Source: Vicinamibacteraceae bacterium (GTDB lineage Bacteria > Acidobacteriota > Vicinamibacteria > Vicinamibacterales > UBA8438). Taken from it: 38,589 nt of DNA. The translations under genes and the position numbers were made by a program. The stretch lies in contig JAAXGX010000061.1 of NCBI GenBank assembly GCA_012271165.1, forward strand, positions 1 to 38,589, written 5' to 3'. This document shows positions 6,375 to 15,138 of this stretch, in pieces (position 1 is the first letter of the stretch; the number at the start of each line of letters is the position of its first letter). The notes under the pieces are model-generated. The model searched no databases. It worked only from the letters and a program-made list of their open reading frames with translations, and was not told the origin of the DNA.

Positions 6375-7478
6375 TCAGAATCCGAGCAGCTCCGACGGCC
6401 GGTGCAGCACGTAGCGCACGAGCCGCCGACGGCTGACCTCGCCCGCGTAGATGTTGCCGTCGAAGTCCACGCCCAGGAACTCGACGCCGGCGCCGACGTC
6501 CACTTCGTGATGCGGAACGAAGTGCGTCACCCAGGCCTGATCCGTCTTCAGGCTGCCGATGCGGATGCCCTTCTCCCAGCCCAGGTTGCTGCGCCAGTTG
6601 TCGGGGGGGCCGGTGCGAACCATGCCGGAGAGGCCGTCGCCGGCGTACAGGATGTCGTTGCGGTCGATGAACAGCCCGCTCGGCTTGCCGTAGTGCGTCC
6701 AGATGTGCAAGAGGTTGCCGTCTCCGTCGAAGACCTGGATGCGGCTGTTGCCGCGGTCGGCGACGTACACGCGGCCCCGCGAGTCCATCTTGATGTCGTG
6801 CGGGTCGCTGAAGCGGGCGGCCTCCTTGCTCTCCGAGCCGACCCCGCCGCCGATCGCCAACAGGAACGTGCCGTCCTTCGAGAACTTGACGATCCGGTTG
6901 TTGCCGCCGCGGTGCCCGTCCGCGATCCAGATGTCGCCGTCGGGCGCCACGACCACGCCGGACGGCCCGTTGAAGTGCGCCTCGTCGTTGCCCCAGACGC
7001 CCGCCTCGCCCAGGCGCATCACGACCTCGCCCTGCTGATTCAGCTTGAGCACCTGATGGCCGATGCCGATCTGCTCGCCCGGCGTGGCGCGCGAGTCGCC
7101 GTGCGACCCGCCCTCGGTCACCCACAGGAAGCCCTCGTGGTCGAGGAAGAAGCCATGCGGGAACCCGAACAGCCCGGCGCCGAAGCTGTCGACGAGGTTG
7201 CCCTCGAGGTCGAACTTCAGGATCGGGTCGAGGTCGGAGCCCGCGCACTGGTTCGCTCCGCAGCGGTCCAGGATCCACAGGTGCCGGCCGTCCGGATCGG
7301 GGAAGGCGCCGCTCACCGTGCCCAGCACGCGCCCCTCGGGGAGCTGCTCCCAGCCGAAGGTCGCCCGGTACGGGTTGGTCGTCGACGACTGGGCCAGAAG
7401 CAGACCGCCGCCGGCCAGCAACAGGCAGGCCAGCGCCGCGCATCCCATCACCGCATCCCGCCGAGTTGCGTCGAGCAT
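6375..7478 (-). CDS. Exported NHL-repeat beta-propeller protein
   Basis: A 367-residue protein with an N-terminal signal/anchor (hydrophobic residues about 10-30, ending in LLAQS) and repeated NHL-type blades, such as DIWIADGHRGGNNRIVKF, RVYVADRGNSRIQVF and NIYAGEVSRRRLVRY. NHL propellers serve as binding or lyase platforms; peptidyl-alpha-hydroxyglycine lyases are one class, but no reaction can be assigned. The start has a strong AGGAGG six bases upstream. A second exported NHL protein of the same length lies at 8518-9621, with a toxin-antitoxin pair between them. The two look like diverged paralogs. Confidence 0.82.
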   Translation of the reverse strand: MLDATRRDAVMGCAALACLLLAGGGLLLAQSSTTNPYRATFGWEQLPEGRVLGTVSGAFPDPDGRHLWILDRCGANQCAGSDLDPILKFDLEGNLVDSFGAGLFGFPHGFFLDHEGFLWVTEGGSHGDSRATPGEQIGIGHQVLKLNQQGEVVMRLGEAGVWGNDEAHFNGPSGVVVAPDGDIWIADGHRGGNNRIVKFSKDGTFLLAIGGGVGSESKEAARFSDPHDIKMDSRGRVYVADRGNSRIQVFDGDGNLLHIWTHYGKPSGLFIDRNDILYAGDGLSGMVRTGPPDNWRSNLGWEKGIRIGSLKTDQAWVTHFVPHHEVDVGAGVEFLGVDFDGNIYAGEVSRRRLVRYVLHRPSELLGF

Positions 7479-7553
7479 TGCAATCCTCCTTGTCCCTCGC
7501 GGATCTCGATCATAACTTTCGCGACCTTTCCGGCCGCGGCCGGTGCTGTTTCG

Positions 7554-7979
7554 TCATCCCTTCACGTGGTCCTGCAGAGCCGCCAGAAACCTCAGGAGGT
7601 CGGCCGGACCGTCGGTGGCAGCCTGCTGGACCCGCCGCAGGTCGAGCGACTCGTATGCGTGGGCCACGAGGTTGCGGAATCCGGCGGCGCGTGTGAGACG
7701 ATCGGCGAGATCGGCCTCGATGATCTCCGCCTGCCGCAGGCGCAGGAACGCGTCCGCGTAGCTGTTGGGTGTGCCCAGCCGCAGCGCGAGGCAGGCACTC
7801 ATCGCGACATCGATCACGATCTGCGTAGCCTGCCACAGATGGAGCACCACGGCGTCCGATGCGTCGGTCGCGGGCTGCAGAAGGTCCGGCGCCGCCGGCA
7901 GTCGATCCGCCACGCGCGTCAGATGGCGTTGGACGGTCATGGTGCGTTCGGCAAGCACCGACCGATCGAGAACGCTCAC
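7554..7979 (-). CDS. hepT: HepT-family toxin of a HepT/MntA toxin-antitoxin pair
   Basis: A 141-residue, mostly helical HEPN-type protein ending in the diagnostic RX4HXY motif: Arg102, His107 and Tyr109 within RNLVAHAYE. HepT toxins are RNases inactivated when MntA adds AMP groups to the tyrosine of this motif. GTG at 7979 is chosen as start. It overlaps the MntA stop as GTGA, the usual coupling, and gives the typical SVLDR N-terminus; the first internal ATG would remove 13 residues. The antitoxin gene precedes it directly. Confidence 0.88.
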   Translation of the reverse strand: MSVLDRSVLAERTMTVQRHLTRVADRLPAAPDLLQPATDASDAVVLHLWQATQIVIDVAMSACLALRLGTPNSYADAFLRLRQAEIIEADLADRLTRAAGFRNLVAHAYESLDLRRVQQAATDGPADLLRFLAALQDHVKG

Positions 7980-8377
7980 GGTCGCAGGGACTCCAGGATC
8001 TCGTCGTACCCTGGTTTGAAGATCGGGGCGTTGTCGCACCAGAAGCGCGCCGCCTCCAAGCGGTAGCTGTCGAACAAGTCCGCTGTCGACTCATGCACCA
8101 GGCGCGCGTCGCACGCCGCCCGATACCGCAACAGTCCGCTGGCCCGCCGGAGATCGACGAGGTCGACGCGATCGTCGTGGAGCGCTTCCACCAGGGCAGC
8201 CAGCAGCGCCGGCACGTCCGCCGCCTCGTCCGCCAGGTAGCCGAAGTCCCAGTCCGCGCCGGTCCGGACACTACCGCGCGCCCGCGACCCGAACAGGATC
8301 AGCAGGTCGAGACCGGGCGTCGCCCGCGCCGTCGCGGCCAGCACATCGAGGATCGGATCGGGCGTCCTGCTCGGCAT
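7976..8377 (-). CDS. mntA: MntA-family nucleotidyltransferase antitoxin
   Basis: A minimal nucleotidyltransferase, about 133 residues from the ATG at 8377. It carries the full GSX10DXD catalytic motif: Gly30-Ser31 and Asp42-Trp-Asp44 in GSRARGSVRTGADWD. The family neutralises HepT by AMPylation. Three in-frame ATGs are possible (8446, 8389, 8377), none with a convincing ribosome site. The shortest fits the usual family length, but the frame is open further upstream. Function is well supported; the start is uncertain. Confidence 0.85.
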   Translation of the reverse strand: MPSRTPDPILDVLAATARATPGLDLLILFGSRARGSVRTGADWDFGYLADEAADVPALLAALVEALHDDRVDLVDLRRASGLLRYRAACDARLVHESTADLFDSYRLEAARFWCDNAPIFKPGYDEILESLRP

Positions 8378-8517
8378 GTTGTGGATCATGGTACGCGCGA
8401 TTTGTTGCTCATCGCGCTCGGCCGGCTCGATGACGGACTGCACCATGCGGGCGAACAGCTCGTGGCGCCACAGGGCGCCGGCTCCATGGCTTCGCGCGCG
8501 TAACGCCCGCAGGCGTG

Positions 8518-9621
8518 CTAAGGGTCAACGCGGACGAACTTCTGGATGCGCCGGCCCTCCTGCTCCGCCACGTAGACGTTGCCGGCCGAGTCGACGCCGA
8601 TGCCGTGCGGCAGCGTGAACTGGCCCCGGTAGCGCCCCGGGCCGCCGCCGAAGCTCGTCAGGACCTCGCCGCTGCGGCGGTCGAGCACGTCGACCATGAC
8701 AGTGTTCTGGTTGAGGACGAACAGCAGGCGCTGCCCGGGGTCGGGGGAGAACGCGAGCACGACGGCGGTGCCCCGCGTACCGCTGCGATCGTCGCCGCGG
8801 GGGGTGACCGGGTGGAACGGCACGTCGATGTTGCGCACGAACCTGCCCATCCGGTCGAAGACCTGCACGCGGTCGGCCCGCCGGTCGCACACGTACACCA
8901 GCCCGTCGTTGGACAGCCGCAGGCAGTGCGGCAGCGGGACGACGTCCGCCTCGCCGGCGGCCCGGTGGAGCGGCCACTGCCGGAGGAACCGCCCGTCGCG
9001 ATCGAGCACCGCGACGCGGAAGTTGCCGGCGGGCGTCTCGCCGTCGGCGACGTAGATTTCACCGGTCGCCGGATCGACGTCGAGGCTGGCCGGCAGGAAG
9101 AACTGGGCCCGGTCGGAGTTCAGGGGCCGGCCCTCGCGCGTGCCGTCCGACGAATCGTACCGGCCGGTCTCGCCGATCTGCTGCAGCAGCTCGCTGCCGT
9201 CGCCGGAGTACTTCTGCACCACGCCGGTGTCGGCCGCGACGATCCAGACGTTGCCGTCGGCGTCGACGTGGCAGTCGTGCAGCCGGTCGCCGCTCAGCGC
9301 CGGATCGCCCCAGCCCCGGACCACGTTGCCCTCGGGGTCGAGCTCGATCACCGGCGGCGCCAGGCGCGCGCCGTCCAGATCGCCCGGGACGACGTTCTGC
9401 CGGTTGAGGATGAGGACACGGTCCCCGCCGCCGACGCACATCCCGCCGAGGCCGCCGGTGAGCCAGCCGTCGCCGAACGGCAGCTTCGGCCACAGCGGAT
9501 CGAGCTCGTACCGCGGGACGTCCTGCGCCGCCGCCGGCAGCACCGCGCACGCGGCTGCCGCGACGACCAGCACCGCGCCGTATCCGACCGCCGACCGCAA
9601 GATGGCGTTGCGAGATGTCAT
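8518..9621 (-). CDS. Exported NHL-repeat beta-propeller protein (second copy)
   Basis: A 367-residue secreted propeller: a signal peptide (hydrophobic about 12-30, ending PAAAQD), then at least five blades, e.g. NVWIVAADTGVVQKY, LVYVCDRRADRVQVF and NVYVAEQEGRRIQKF. GGAGGA just upstream supports ATG at 9621. It follows the SLC13 transporter gene by 23 bases on the same strand, so the two are probably cotranscribed. That pairing hints at an extracytoplasmic partner for transport or for processing of an imported compound. It shares length and domain type with the protein at 6375-7478. The catalytic role is unknown. Confidence 0.82.
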   Translation of the reverse strand: MTSRNAILRSAVGYGAVLVVAAAACAVLPAAAQDVPRYELDPLWPKLPFGDGWLTGGLGGMCVGGGDRVLILNRQNVVPGDLDGARLAPPVIELDPEGNVVRGWGDPALSGDRLHDCHVDADGNVWIVAADTGVVQKYSGDGSELLQQIGETGRYDSSDGTREGRPLNSDRAQFFLPASLDVDPATGEIYVADGETPAGNFRVAVLDRDGRFLRQWPLHRAAGEADVVPLPHCLRLSNDGLVYVCDRRADRVQVFDRMGRFVRNIDVPFHPVTPRGDDRSGTRGTAVVLAFSPDPGQRLLFVLNQNTVMVDVLDRRSGEVLTSFGGGPGRYRGQFTLPHGIGVDSAGNVYVAEQEGRRIQKFVRVDP

Positions 9622-9644
9622 GTCGTCCTCCTGGCGGTTGGCCG

Positions 9645-11123
9645 CTAGCCGCCGCCGAGGCTCCGCACGGTCACGATCGCGATCGTAACGCAGACGGCGG
9701 CGCCCACCGTCATCGCGATGCCGACCCGCGCCATGTCCCGGATGGAGAAGTAGCCGGCCGAGTACGGCAGCACGTTCGTCGGGCTCTCGGTCACGAGGAT
9801 GAAGGCGAGCGACGAGGTGAACGCGGCCGGCGCGGCCACCGCCCAGACGTCGAGGCCCAGGTCCTGGGCCAGGGCGATCAGGATGGGCATGATGATGGCG
9901 CCGGTCACGGTGTTGCTCGAGAACAGCAGGTGCAGCGCCGCCACCACGAGCACGATGACGAACGGCTGCAGGACGTCGGGAACGAGCGCCAGCCGTCCCA
10001 GCATCACCTGTGCCAGCCAGCGCGCCGCCCCGGTCTCGAACACCATCACGCCGAGCGAGAGCCCGGCCACGATCAGGATGACGCCGCCCCAGTCCATGTC
10101 GCGCTGGGCCTGCTTCCAGACCAGCACGCGGAGGCCGGGCAGGAACAGCAGCAGGCCGCCGCCGAGCGCCACCGCCTGCGGCGGCGGATCGATCAGGCCG
10201 CCCGTCCACCCGGCCAGCAGCGGCGTCGTCAGCCAGACGGTGATGGTGCCCGCGAAGACGACGAGCGTCCAGATTTCGAGGCGGGTCGGGCGTCCGAGCG
10301 CCGCCAGCCGCTCGGCGATCTCGGCGTCGCGGATCGGCAGCCGGTCCAGCTCGGGCGGAAAGGCGCGCAGCAGCAGGCGCCAGCCGACCGGGATCATGAG
10401 CAGCGACGCCGGGACGCCGTACGCCATCCAGCGCAGGAACGTGATCTCGACGCCGGCCAGCTCGCGCAGGTAGCCGACGGCGGCCAGGTTGGCGCCGGCG
10501 CCGGCGGGCGTGCCGATGCCGCCGATCAGGGGGCCGAAGGCGCACGAGATCATCAGCGCGCGGCCGAAGTTGCTCTTGAGCGGCTCGAGTCGCGCGTCGC
10601 GCAGCACGCCGACCCCCAGCGGCAGGAGCACGGCCGCCACCGACATGTCGGTTATCCACATCGACAGCAGCGCGCCCACCACCAGGAAGCCGAGCAGCAC
10701 GCGATCGGTGCGCGTCCCGACGACGCGCAGCACGTACAGCACCAGCCGCGTCCCGAGGCCCGAGCGCGTGAAGCCGGTCGACAGCAGCAGCACCCCGATG
10801 AAGAAGGTGATCAGGGTGTTGCCGAAGCCGGCGCGGACCGCCGCCGGATAGTCGGCGATCCCCAGCACCGGGATGAGCAGCAGGACGAAGAGGGCCGTGA
10901 CGGCGAACGGGACCGCCTCGGTGACCCACAGGGTGATGGCGAAGGCGAGAATCGCGAGACACGCCTTGCCGGGGCCGCTCAGCGTGATCAGCTCGTCGCC
11001 GCGCGCGATCGGCGCGGGCTCCGGGAGCGCATCGATGGCCAGCATGACGAGCACCGCGACGAGGATGGTCGCCGCGCGCGCCCGCTCGGTGCTCGGCCAG
11101 CTCGACGGTGCGACGGAAGTCAT
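9645..11123 (-). CDS. SLC13/DASS-family anion:sodium symporter
   Basis: A 492-residue membrane protein with about eleven to twelve hydrophobic segments and DASS landmarks. LWVTEAVPFAVTAL is in the first quarter, a GTPAGAGAN loop follows, SSNTVTGAIIMPI holds the Ser-Asn-Thr sodium/substrate motif, and TESPTN sits near the C-terminus. The family imports dicarboxylates or sulfate with sodium. The sulfur genes elsewhere in the window make sulfate a reasonable guess, but the sequence alone cannot separate sulfate from dicarboxylate. The ATG at 11123 lies 14 bases past a TACGAT -10-like box on the minus strand. It is divergent from the ABC importer and cotranscribed with the NHL protein. Confidence 0.88.
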   Translation of the reverse strand: MTSVAPSSWPSTERARAATILVAVLVMLAIDALPEPAPIARGDELITLSGPGKACLAILAFAITLWVTEAVPFAVTALFVLLLIPVLGIADYPAAVRAGFGNTLITFFIGVLLLSTGFTRSGLGTRLVLYVLRVVGTRTDRVLLGFLVVGALLSMWITDMSVAAVLLPLGVGVLRDARLEPLKSNFGRALMISCAFGPLIGGIGTPAGAGANLAAVGYLRELAGVEITFLRWMAYGVPASLLMIPVGWRLLLRAFPPELDRLPIRDAEIAERLAALGRPTRLEIWTLVVFAGTITVWLTTPLLAGWTGGLIDPPPQAVALGGGLLLFLPGLRVLVWKQAQRDMDWGGVILIVAGLSLGVMVFETGAARWLAQVMLGRLALVPDVLQPFVIVLVVAALHLLFSSNTVTGAIIMPILIALAQDLGLDVWAVAAPAAFTSSLAFILVTESPTNVLPYSAGYFSIRDMARVGIAMTVGAAVCVTIAIVTVRSLGGG

Positions 11124-11170
11124 CGGCTAGCATCGTAGCAGGGTCGGCGCCGCGTGGTATGGTCCCCGCC
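11124..11170. promoter_or_regulatory. Compact divergent promoter region
   Basis: Only 47 bases separate the starts of the SLC13 and ABC-importer genes. A TACGAT box reads toward SLC13 (11137-11132) and TATGGT toward the ABC operon (11158-11163), each within about 15 bases of its start codon. Transcripts would have almost no 5' leader. No convincing -35 boxes are seen. Confidence 0.35.
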
Positions 11171-12280
11171 ATGGGCTGCTGCGAGGCCACGAATCCGAAT
11201 CTGCTGGGGCCGGTTTCCGAACCGCCAATCGGCGGGCCGGATGCGACGGTTCGTCGCTGGCCGGCGCCGGGCGCCGAGTGGGACCGGCGCACCACGCTCC
11301 GCGGCCTCGCTTGCGCGGCCGGGGTCATCGCGGTCAGCGGCTGCGGCGACAGGCCCGGGGACGGGGCGACCGCGATTCGTCTCGCCTTCTGCGGCCAGCT
11401 CCTGTGCGTCGTCCCCTACGAGGTCTCGCGGGTGCGCGGGCACTTCGCCGCGCAGGGATTGGCCGTCGAGCTCATCTACACCCGCGGCGGGAACGCGGCG
11501 ATGCAGGCGCTGGTGGGCGGCGCCGTCGACTACGCCGGCACGTCGTTCGACGTCGCGCTCCAGGCGGCCGCCAACGGGGCCCCGATCCGCCGGGTGGCCT
11601 CCACCGGCCGGCTGCCGCTGTTCGCGCTCGCGACGGCCCCGGCGCAGGCCGGCGCCGTCGGCTCGGTAGCAGCGCTGGAGGGCCGGACCGTCGGGATCTC
11701 CGCCCTCGGCAACGCCGATCACGCCCTGCTCCTGTTGCTTCTGGATCAGGCGGGCGCCGACGCCGGCGCCGTGCAGTTCGCCGCCATCGGCACCAACGTG
11801 TTCGACGCGCTGCGGATCGGCCAGGTGGACGCGGCGATGCTGCAGGAGCCGGCCCTGTCGCTGATCGTCGAGGCCGGCGGCCGCGAGCTGGTCAACTTCA
11901 TGGAGATCGAGGAGGCGCGGCGCCATCTGGGCGGTCCGTACGCGTTCATGGGCGTCTCGGTCCGATCGGCCGAGCGCGAGGCGCGCCTGCCGGAGATACG
12001 GAAGTTGGCGGCCGCGCTGGCCGCGGGCCTGGCCGATACGCGGGCCCTGCCCCCGGCCGACGTCGTGGCGGCGCTGCCCGCGGCGCTCGTGGCCGGCGGG
12101 GACGTCGACCGCCTCGGGACGGTCATCGAGCGCTACCGGCAGTCGCTGTATCCGGAACGCGTCGCCGTGGACGTCGAGGCCGCCGGACGGGTGCTGCGCG
12201 CGCAGGAGGTCGCCGGCCTGCTGCAGCCGGGGCAGGTGGACCTGGAGGATCTGCTGGACGCCGGCGCCCTCGCGGGCTAG
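11171..12280 (+). CDS. ABC transporter substrate-binding protein, SsuA/THI5-like
   Basis: A 369-residue periplasmic-binding protein of the NMT1/SsuA type. The mature domain starts near IRLAFCGQLLC and includes VELIYTRGGNAAMQALVGGAVDYAG, split over two strands and a helix as usual for sulfonate and pyrimidine binders. A twin-arginine-like RRTTLRGL precedes a hydrophobic stretch ending in a lipobox-like VSGC at about residue 58. The N-terminus therefore has an unusual extension of roughly 35 residues, starting MGCC. ATG at 11171 is the only plausible upstream start. It heads a three-gene importer operon. The substrate could be a sulfonate, nitrate or a thiamine precursor; a sulfur compound is favoured only by neighbourhood. 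Confidence 0.85.
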   Translation: MGCCEATNPNLLGPVSEPPIGGPDATVRRWPAPGAEWDRRTTLRGLACAAGVIAVSGCGDRPGDGATAIRLAFCGQLLCVVPYEVSRVRGHFAAQGLAVELIYTRGGNAAMQALVGGAVDYAGTSFDVALQAAANGAPIRRVASTGRLPLFALATAPAQAGAVGSVAALEGRTVGISALGNADHALLLLLLDQAGADAGAVQFAAIGTNVFDALRIGQVDAAMLQEPALSLIVEAGGRELVNFMEIEEARRHLGGPYAFMGVSVRSAEREARLPEIRKLAAALAAGLADTRALPPADVVAALPAALVAGGDVDRLGTVIERYRQSLYPERVAVDVEAAGRVLRAQEVAGLLQPGQVDLEDLLDAGALAG

Positions 12281-12299
12281 CGGAGACAGGCGGACCACG

Positions 12300-13052
12300 G
12301 TGCTCCGGATCAGCGGGCTGGCGGTCGGCTACGGCGGAGAGCCGGTGCTCGACGGCATCGATCTCGAGGTGGCGGCGGGGGAGTTCGCCACCCTCGGCGG
12401 TCCGTCCGGCTCCGGGAAGACCAGCATCCTGCGGGTGGTGGCCGGCCTGCTGGAGCCGTTGCGCGGCACGGTCGAGCTCGACGTCGGGTCGCGGGACGTC
12501 GGCTTCCTGTTCCAGGACGACGCGCTGCTGCCGTGGCGCACGGCGCGCCAGAACGTCGCGCTCGGGCTGCGCATCCGGGACGTCGCGCAGGCCCGGGCGG
12601 ACGAGCAGGCCGATGGTTGGCTGCAGATGATGGGGCTGGCCGGCTACGGCGACCGCTATCCCGGTCAGCTCTCCGGCGGCCAGCGCAAGCGGGTGGCCAT
12701 CGCGCAGGTGCTGGCGCTGCGGCCCCGGCTGCTGCTGATGGACGAGCCGTTCGCCGCCCTCGACGCGATCGTGCGGACGCGCATCACGCAGGAGCTGCTG
12801 GAGTGGGTCGAGCGCGAGCGGCTCACCGTGCTCCTGGTGACGCACGACCTGGAGGAGGCGATCAGCGCGTCCGACGTCGTGCACGTGCTGGGCCACGGGC
12901 CGCGCGCCGCCATCCGCGCCAGCCACCGCGTCGGGATCCCGCGGCCCCGCCGGGTGCTGGAGGCGCGCGGGCATCCCGCTTTCGGGCCGCTCCTGCGGCG
13001 TCTCTGGGAGGATCTGGCGGCGGAGCGGATGCCGGAGCCGGCGCCGTCATGA
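12300..13052 (+). CDS. ABC importer ATPase, SsuB/TauB-like
   Basis: A 250-residue nucleotide-binding subunit. Walker A is GGPSGSGKT (33-41), the Q-loop is FLFQDDALLPW, the signature is LSGGQRKRVAIAQ, Walker B is LLLMDEPFAALD and the switch His is in LVTHDLEEA. The FQDDALLPW form is typical of taurine/sulfonate/nitrate ATPases. It drives uptake together with the permease encoded next, which starts by an ATGA overlap. GTG at 12300 is the start, 19 bases after the binding-protein stop. Confidence 0.92.
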   Translation: MLRISGLAVGYGGEPVLDGIDLEVAAGEFATLGGPSGSGKTSILRVVAGLLEPLRGTVELDVGSRDVGFLFQDDALLPWRTARQNVALGLRIRDVAQARADEQADGWLQMMGLAGYGDRYPGQLSGGQRKRVAIAQVLALRPRLLLMDEPFAALDAIVRTRITQELLEWVERERLTVLLVTHDLEEAISASDVVHVLGHGPRAAIRASHRVGIPRPRRVLEARGHPAFGPLLRRLWEDLAAERMPEPAPS

Positions 13053-13804
13053 AGGGCTGGCGCCGTTCGCCGCCCGTCCGCCGCGCCGCCGCGTTGCTGT
13101 CCCTGCTCGCGGTGTGGGAGGCGGCGTCGCGCGCGGGCCTTCTGGACCCGTTCTACGCGCCCCCGCCGTCGGCGGTCGCGGGTGTCCTGTTCGACCTGGC
13201 CGCCGGCGGCGACCTCTGGCCGCACCTGGCCGCGACTGCCGCCGCCGCGTTCGCCGGCCTGCTCGTCGGTCTCGTGCTGGGTATCGCGCTCGGCTTCGCC
13301 GCCGCGCTCGCGCCGCTCGTCGCCGACCTGCTCGAGCCGGTCATGATCCTGCTCAACGCCATACCCCGCGTCATCCTGGCTCCCCTGTTCGTCATCTGGC
13401 TCGGCATCGGCCTGGCGTCCAAGCTGGCGCTCGCCACGATCCTCGTCGCCGTGCTCATCTTCTTCGCCGTCTACAACGGCTTCCGGGAGGTGGACCGGCG
13501 ACTGGTCGAGCGGGTCCGGACCCTGGGCGGCGGCCGGCGGGTCCTGATCCGCGAGGTCTACGTGCCGTCGGTCACGAGCTGGGTGCTCGGAAGCTTCCGG
13601 GTCGCCGTGGGGTTCGCGTTCACCGGGGCGGTCGTGGGCGAGTTCGTGGCGTCCAGCCGCGGGTTGGGCTACCTGCTGCAGTTCGCGCAGAGCACCTACA
13701 ACGCCGCGCTGACGATCGCGCTGATCGTCCTGATCATGGCCGTCGTGCTGCTGCTGTTCGCGTGCGCGGAACGGCTCGAGCGGCGCCTGCTGCGCTGGCG
13801 GTAG
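13049..13804 (+). CDS. ABC importer permease, SsuC/TauC-like
   Basis: A 251-residue inner-membrane permease with about six hydrophobic helices. It has the family's N-terminal block FYAPPPSAV and the cytoplasmic EAA coupling loop around VERVRTLGGGRRVLIREVYVP. The stop and start codons of the ATPase and permease overlap (ATGA), showing translational coupling. With the two preceding genes it makes a complete importer. The gene ends nine bases before the convergent NRAMP-like gene. Confidence 0.92.
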   Translation: MKGWRRSPPVRRAAALLSLLAVWEAASRAGLLDPFYAPPPSAVAGVLFDLAAGGDLWPHLAATAAAAFAGLLVGLVLGIALGFAAALAPLVADLLEPVMILLNAIPRVILAPLFVIWLGIGLASKLALATILVAVLIFFAVYNGFREVDRRLVERVRTLGGGRRVLIREVYVPSVTSWVLGSFRVAVGFAFTGAVVGEFVASSRGLGYLLQFAQSTYNAALTIALIVLIMAVVLLLFACAERLERRLLRWR

Positions 13805-13813
13805 TGCTGACCG

Positions 13814-15028
13814 CTACTCCGCGAGGCCGGTGAGGCGCGCGAGCTGGATGAGCGAGAGCGAGCCGATCACGAGCACGACGAGGATCCCCAGCGCGTTGAC
13901 GAGCCGGGTGTTCCTGAACCGGCCCACGATGTCGGCGCGGTTCGCGATGACCAGCAGCAGGACGAGCAGGATGGGCAGCATCACCGCGTTCCCCGCCTGC
14001 GCGACGATGATGACCCGGTAGGGCGACCCGCCGAACAGCACGCCGAACAGCACGCCGCTGATCAGCACGAAGCCGCCGAGCATCCGCAACCGGGCGCTCC
14101 GCAGGTCCGGCGTCCAGCCGAACGCGCCGGAGGCGGCGTAGGCGGCGGCCAGCGGGGCGGTGATCGACGACGTCAACCCCGCGGCGAACAGCCCCGCCCC
14201 GAACAGGAGCGGGGCGGCCGGGCCGAGCAGCGGCTCGAGCCGCTGGCCGACGGCCGCCGCGTCGACATCTCCGCCGAGGCCCTGGAGCGGCATGGCCGTG
14301 ACCAGCACCGAGGCGGTGACGAGCCCGCCCAGGATCACCGAGCAGATCGTGTCGAGACGCGCTTCCCTGACGTTCTCCTCGACCCGCGACGGTTCGGGCC
14401 ACTGCTCGAGCGCCGTGCTCGCGTGCAGGAACAGGTTGTACGTGACGACGGTCGTCCCGATCAGCGCCAGCACGACGATCAGCGCGCCGGGGGGCACGCT
14501 CGGCACGAGGGCGCCCCGGGCCAGCTCCCCGAGGCTCGGCGCGGTCAGGGCGGCCACGCCGCAGAAGACGACGCTCATCAGTCCGACCAGCGCGATGAGG
14601 GCGTTCTGGATGGTTCGGTACCGCCCGGTCAGCAGCAGGCCGCCGGCCAGCGTGCCGATCAGCGCCACGATCGCGCCCAGCGGGAGGCCGGTGACCAGGT
14701 TCAGCCCGACCGACGCGCCGAGCAGGTTGCCGGCCTGGAACGCGGCGTTGCCCAGCAGGATCGTCGCCGCGATGAGCCCCATCAACGTGCTTCTGAGCAG
14801 CGGCGAGGCGATGCTCGCCCGGATGGATTCCGCGAGGCCCTGGCGTCCCGCGATGCCCACCCGCGCCGCCATGTCCTGGAGGACGATGGTGGCCGCCACC
14901 GAGAAGATGATCGCCCACAGCAGGGCGGCGCCGTAGCTGGCGCCCGCGGTGCTCGCGGTGACGATGGTGCCGGGGCCGATGAACGCCGCAGAGACGAGCA
15001 GCCCCGGTCCGAACCTGAATCTGGCCAT
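13814..15028 (-). CDS. NRAMP-related metal transporter with altered metal-binding motifs
   Basis: A 404-residue membrane protein with about eleven hydrophobic segments in the NRAMP arrangement. Helix 1 reads FIGPGTIVTAS where classical NRAMPs have DPGN, so the metal-binding Asp and Asn are missing. The helix-6 position reads YNLFLHAS, not the usual MPH. The fold is clear, but transition-metal selectivity should not be assumed; some NRAMP relatives carry other ions. ATG at 15028 was chosen because the longer in-frame extension upstream is Arg-rich and non-hydrophobic. It is monocistronic, convergent with the ABC operon and divergent from cysQ. Confidence 0.82.
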   Translation of the reverse strand: MARFRFGPGLLVSAAFIGPGTIVTASTAGASYGAALLWAIIFSVAATIVLQDMAARVGIAGRQGLAESIRASIASPLLRSTLMGLIAATILLGNAAFQAGNLLGASVGLNLVTGLPLGAIVALIGTLAGGLLLTGRYRTIQNALIALVGLMSVVFCGVAALTAPSLGELARGALVPSVPPGALIVVLALIGTTVVTYNLFLHASTALEQWPEPSRVEENVREARLDTICSVILGGLVTASVLVTAMPLQGLGGDVDAAAVGQRLEPLLGPAAPLLFGAGLFAAGLTSSITAPLAAAYAASGAFGWTPDLRSARLRMLGGFVLISGVLFGVLFGGSPYRVIIVAQAGNAVMLPILLVLLLVIANRADIVGRFRNTRLVNALGILVVLVIGSLSLIQLARLTGLAE

Positions 15029-15138
15029 GAGGTGTCGGCTCCCGCGGCGCCGACCCACGATGGTATCCCGCCGGTCAAGCGCCTGGCGCGTGCGCCGGCG
15101 CCCGCCCGGCCCGCCGGCGGGGTACACTGCCGGGTTGC

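Noticed and set aside
8447-8517. Open frame upstream of MntA that might extend the antitoxin or represent a remnant gene.
   Set aside because: It is Arg-rich, lacks a start with a ribosome site and does not resemble the family N-terminus. It looks like ordinary GC-rich open frame.
4103-11328. Very long open frames on the opposite strand of clear genes (for example beneath avtA and the SLC13 gene).
   Set aside because: They are arginine-, proline- and alanine-rich shadows caused by high GC at third positions, with no domains. The recognised genes occupy the same bases.
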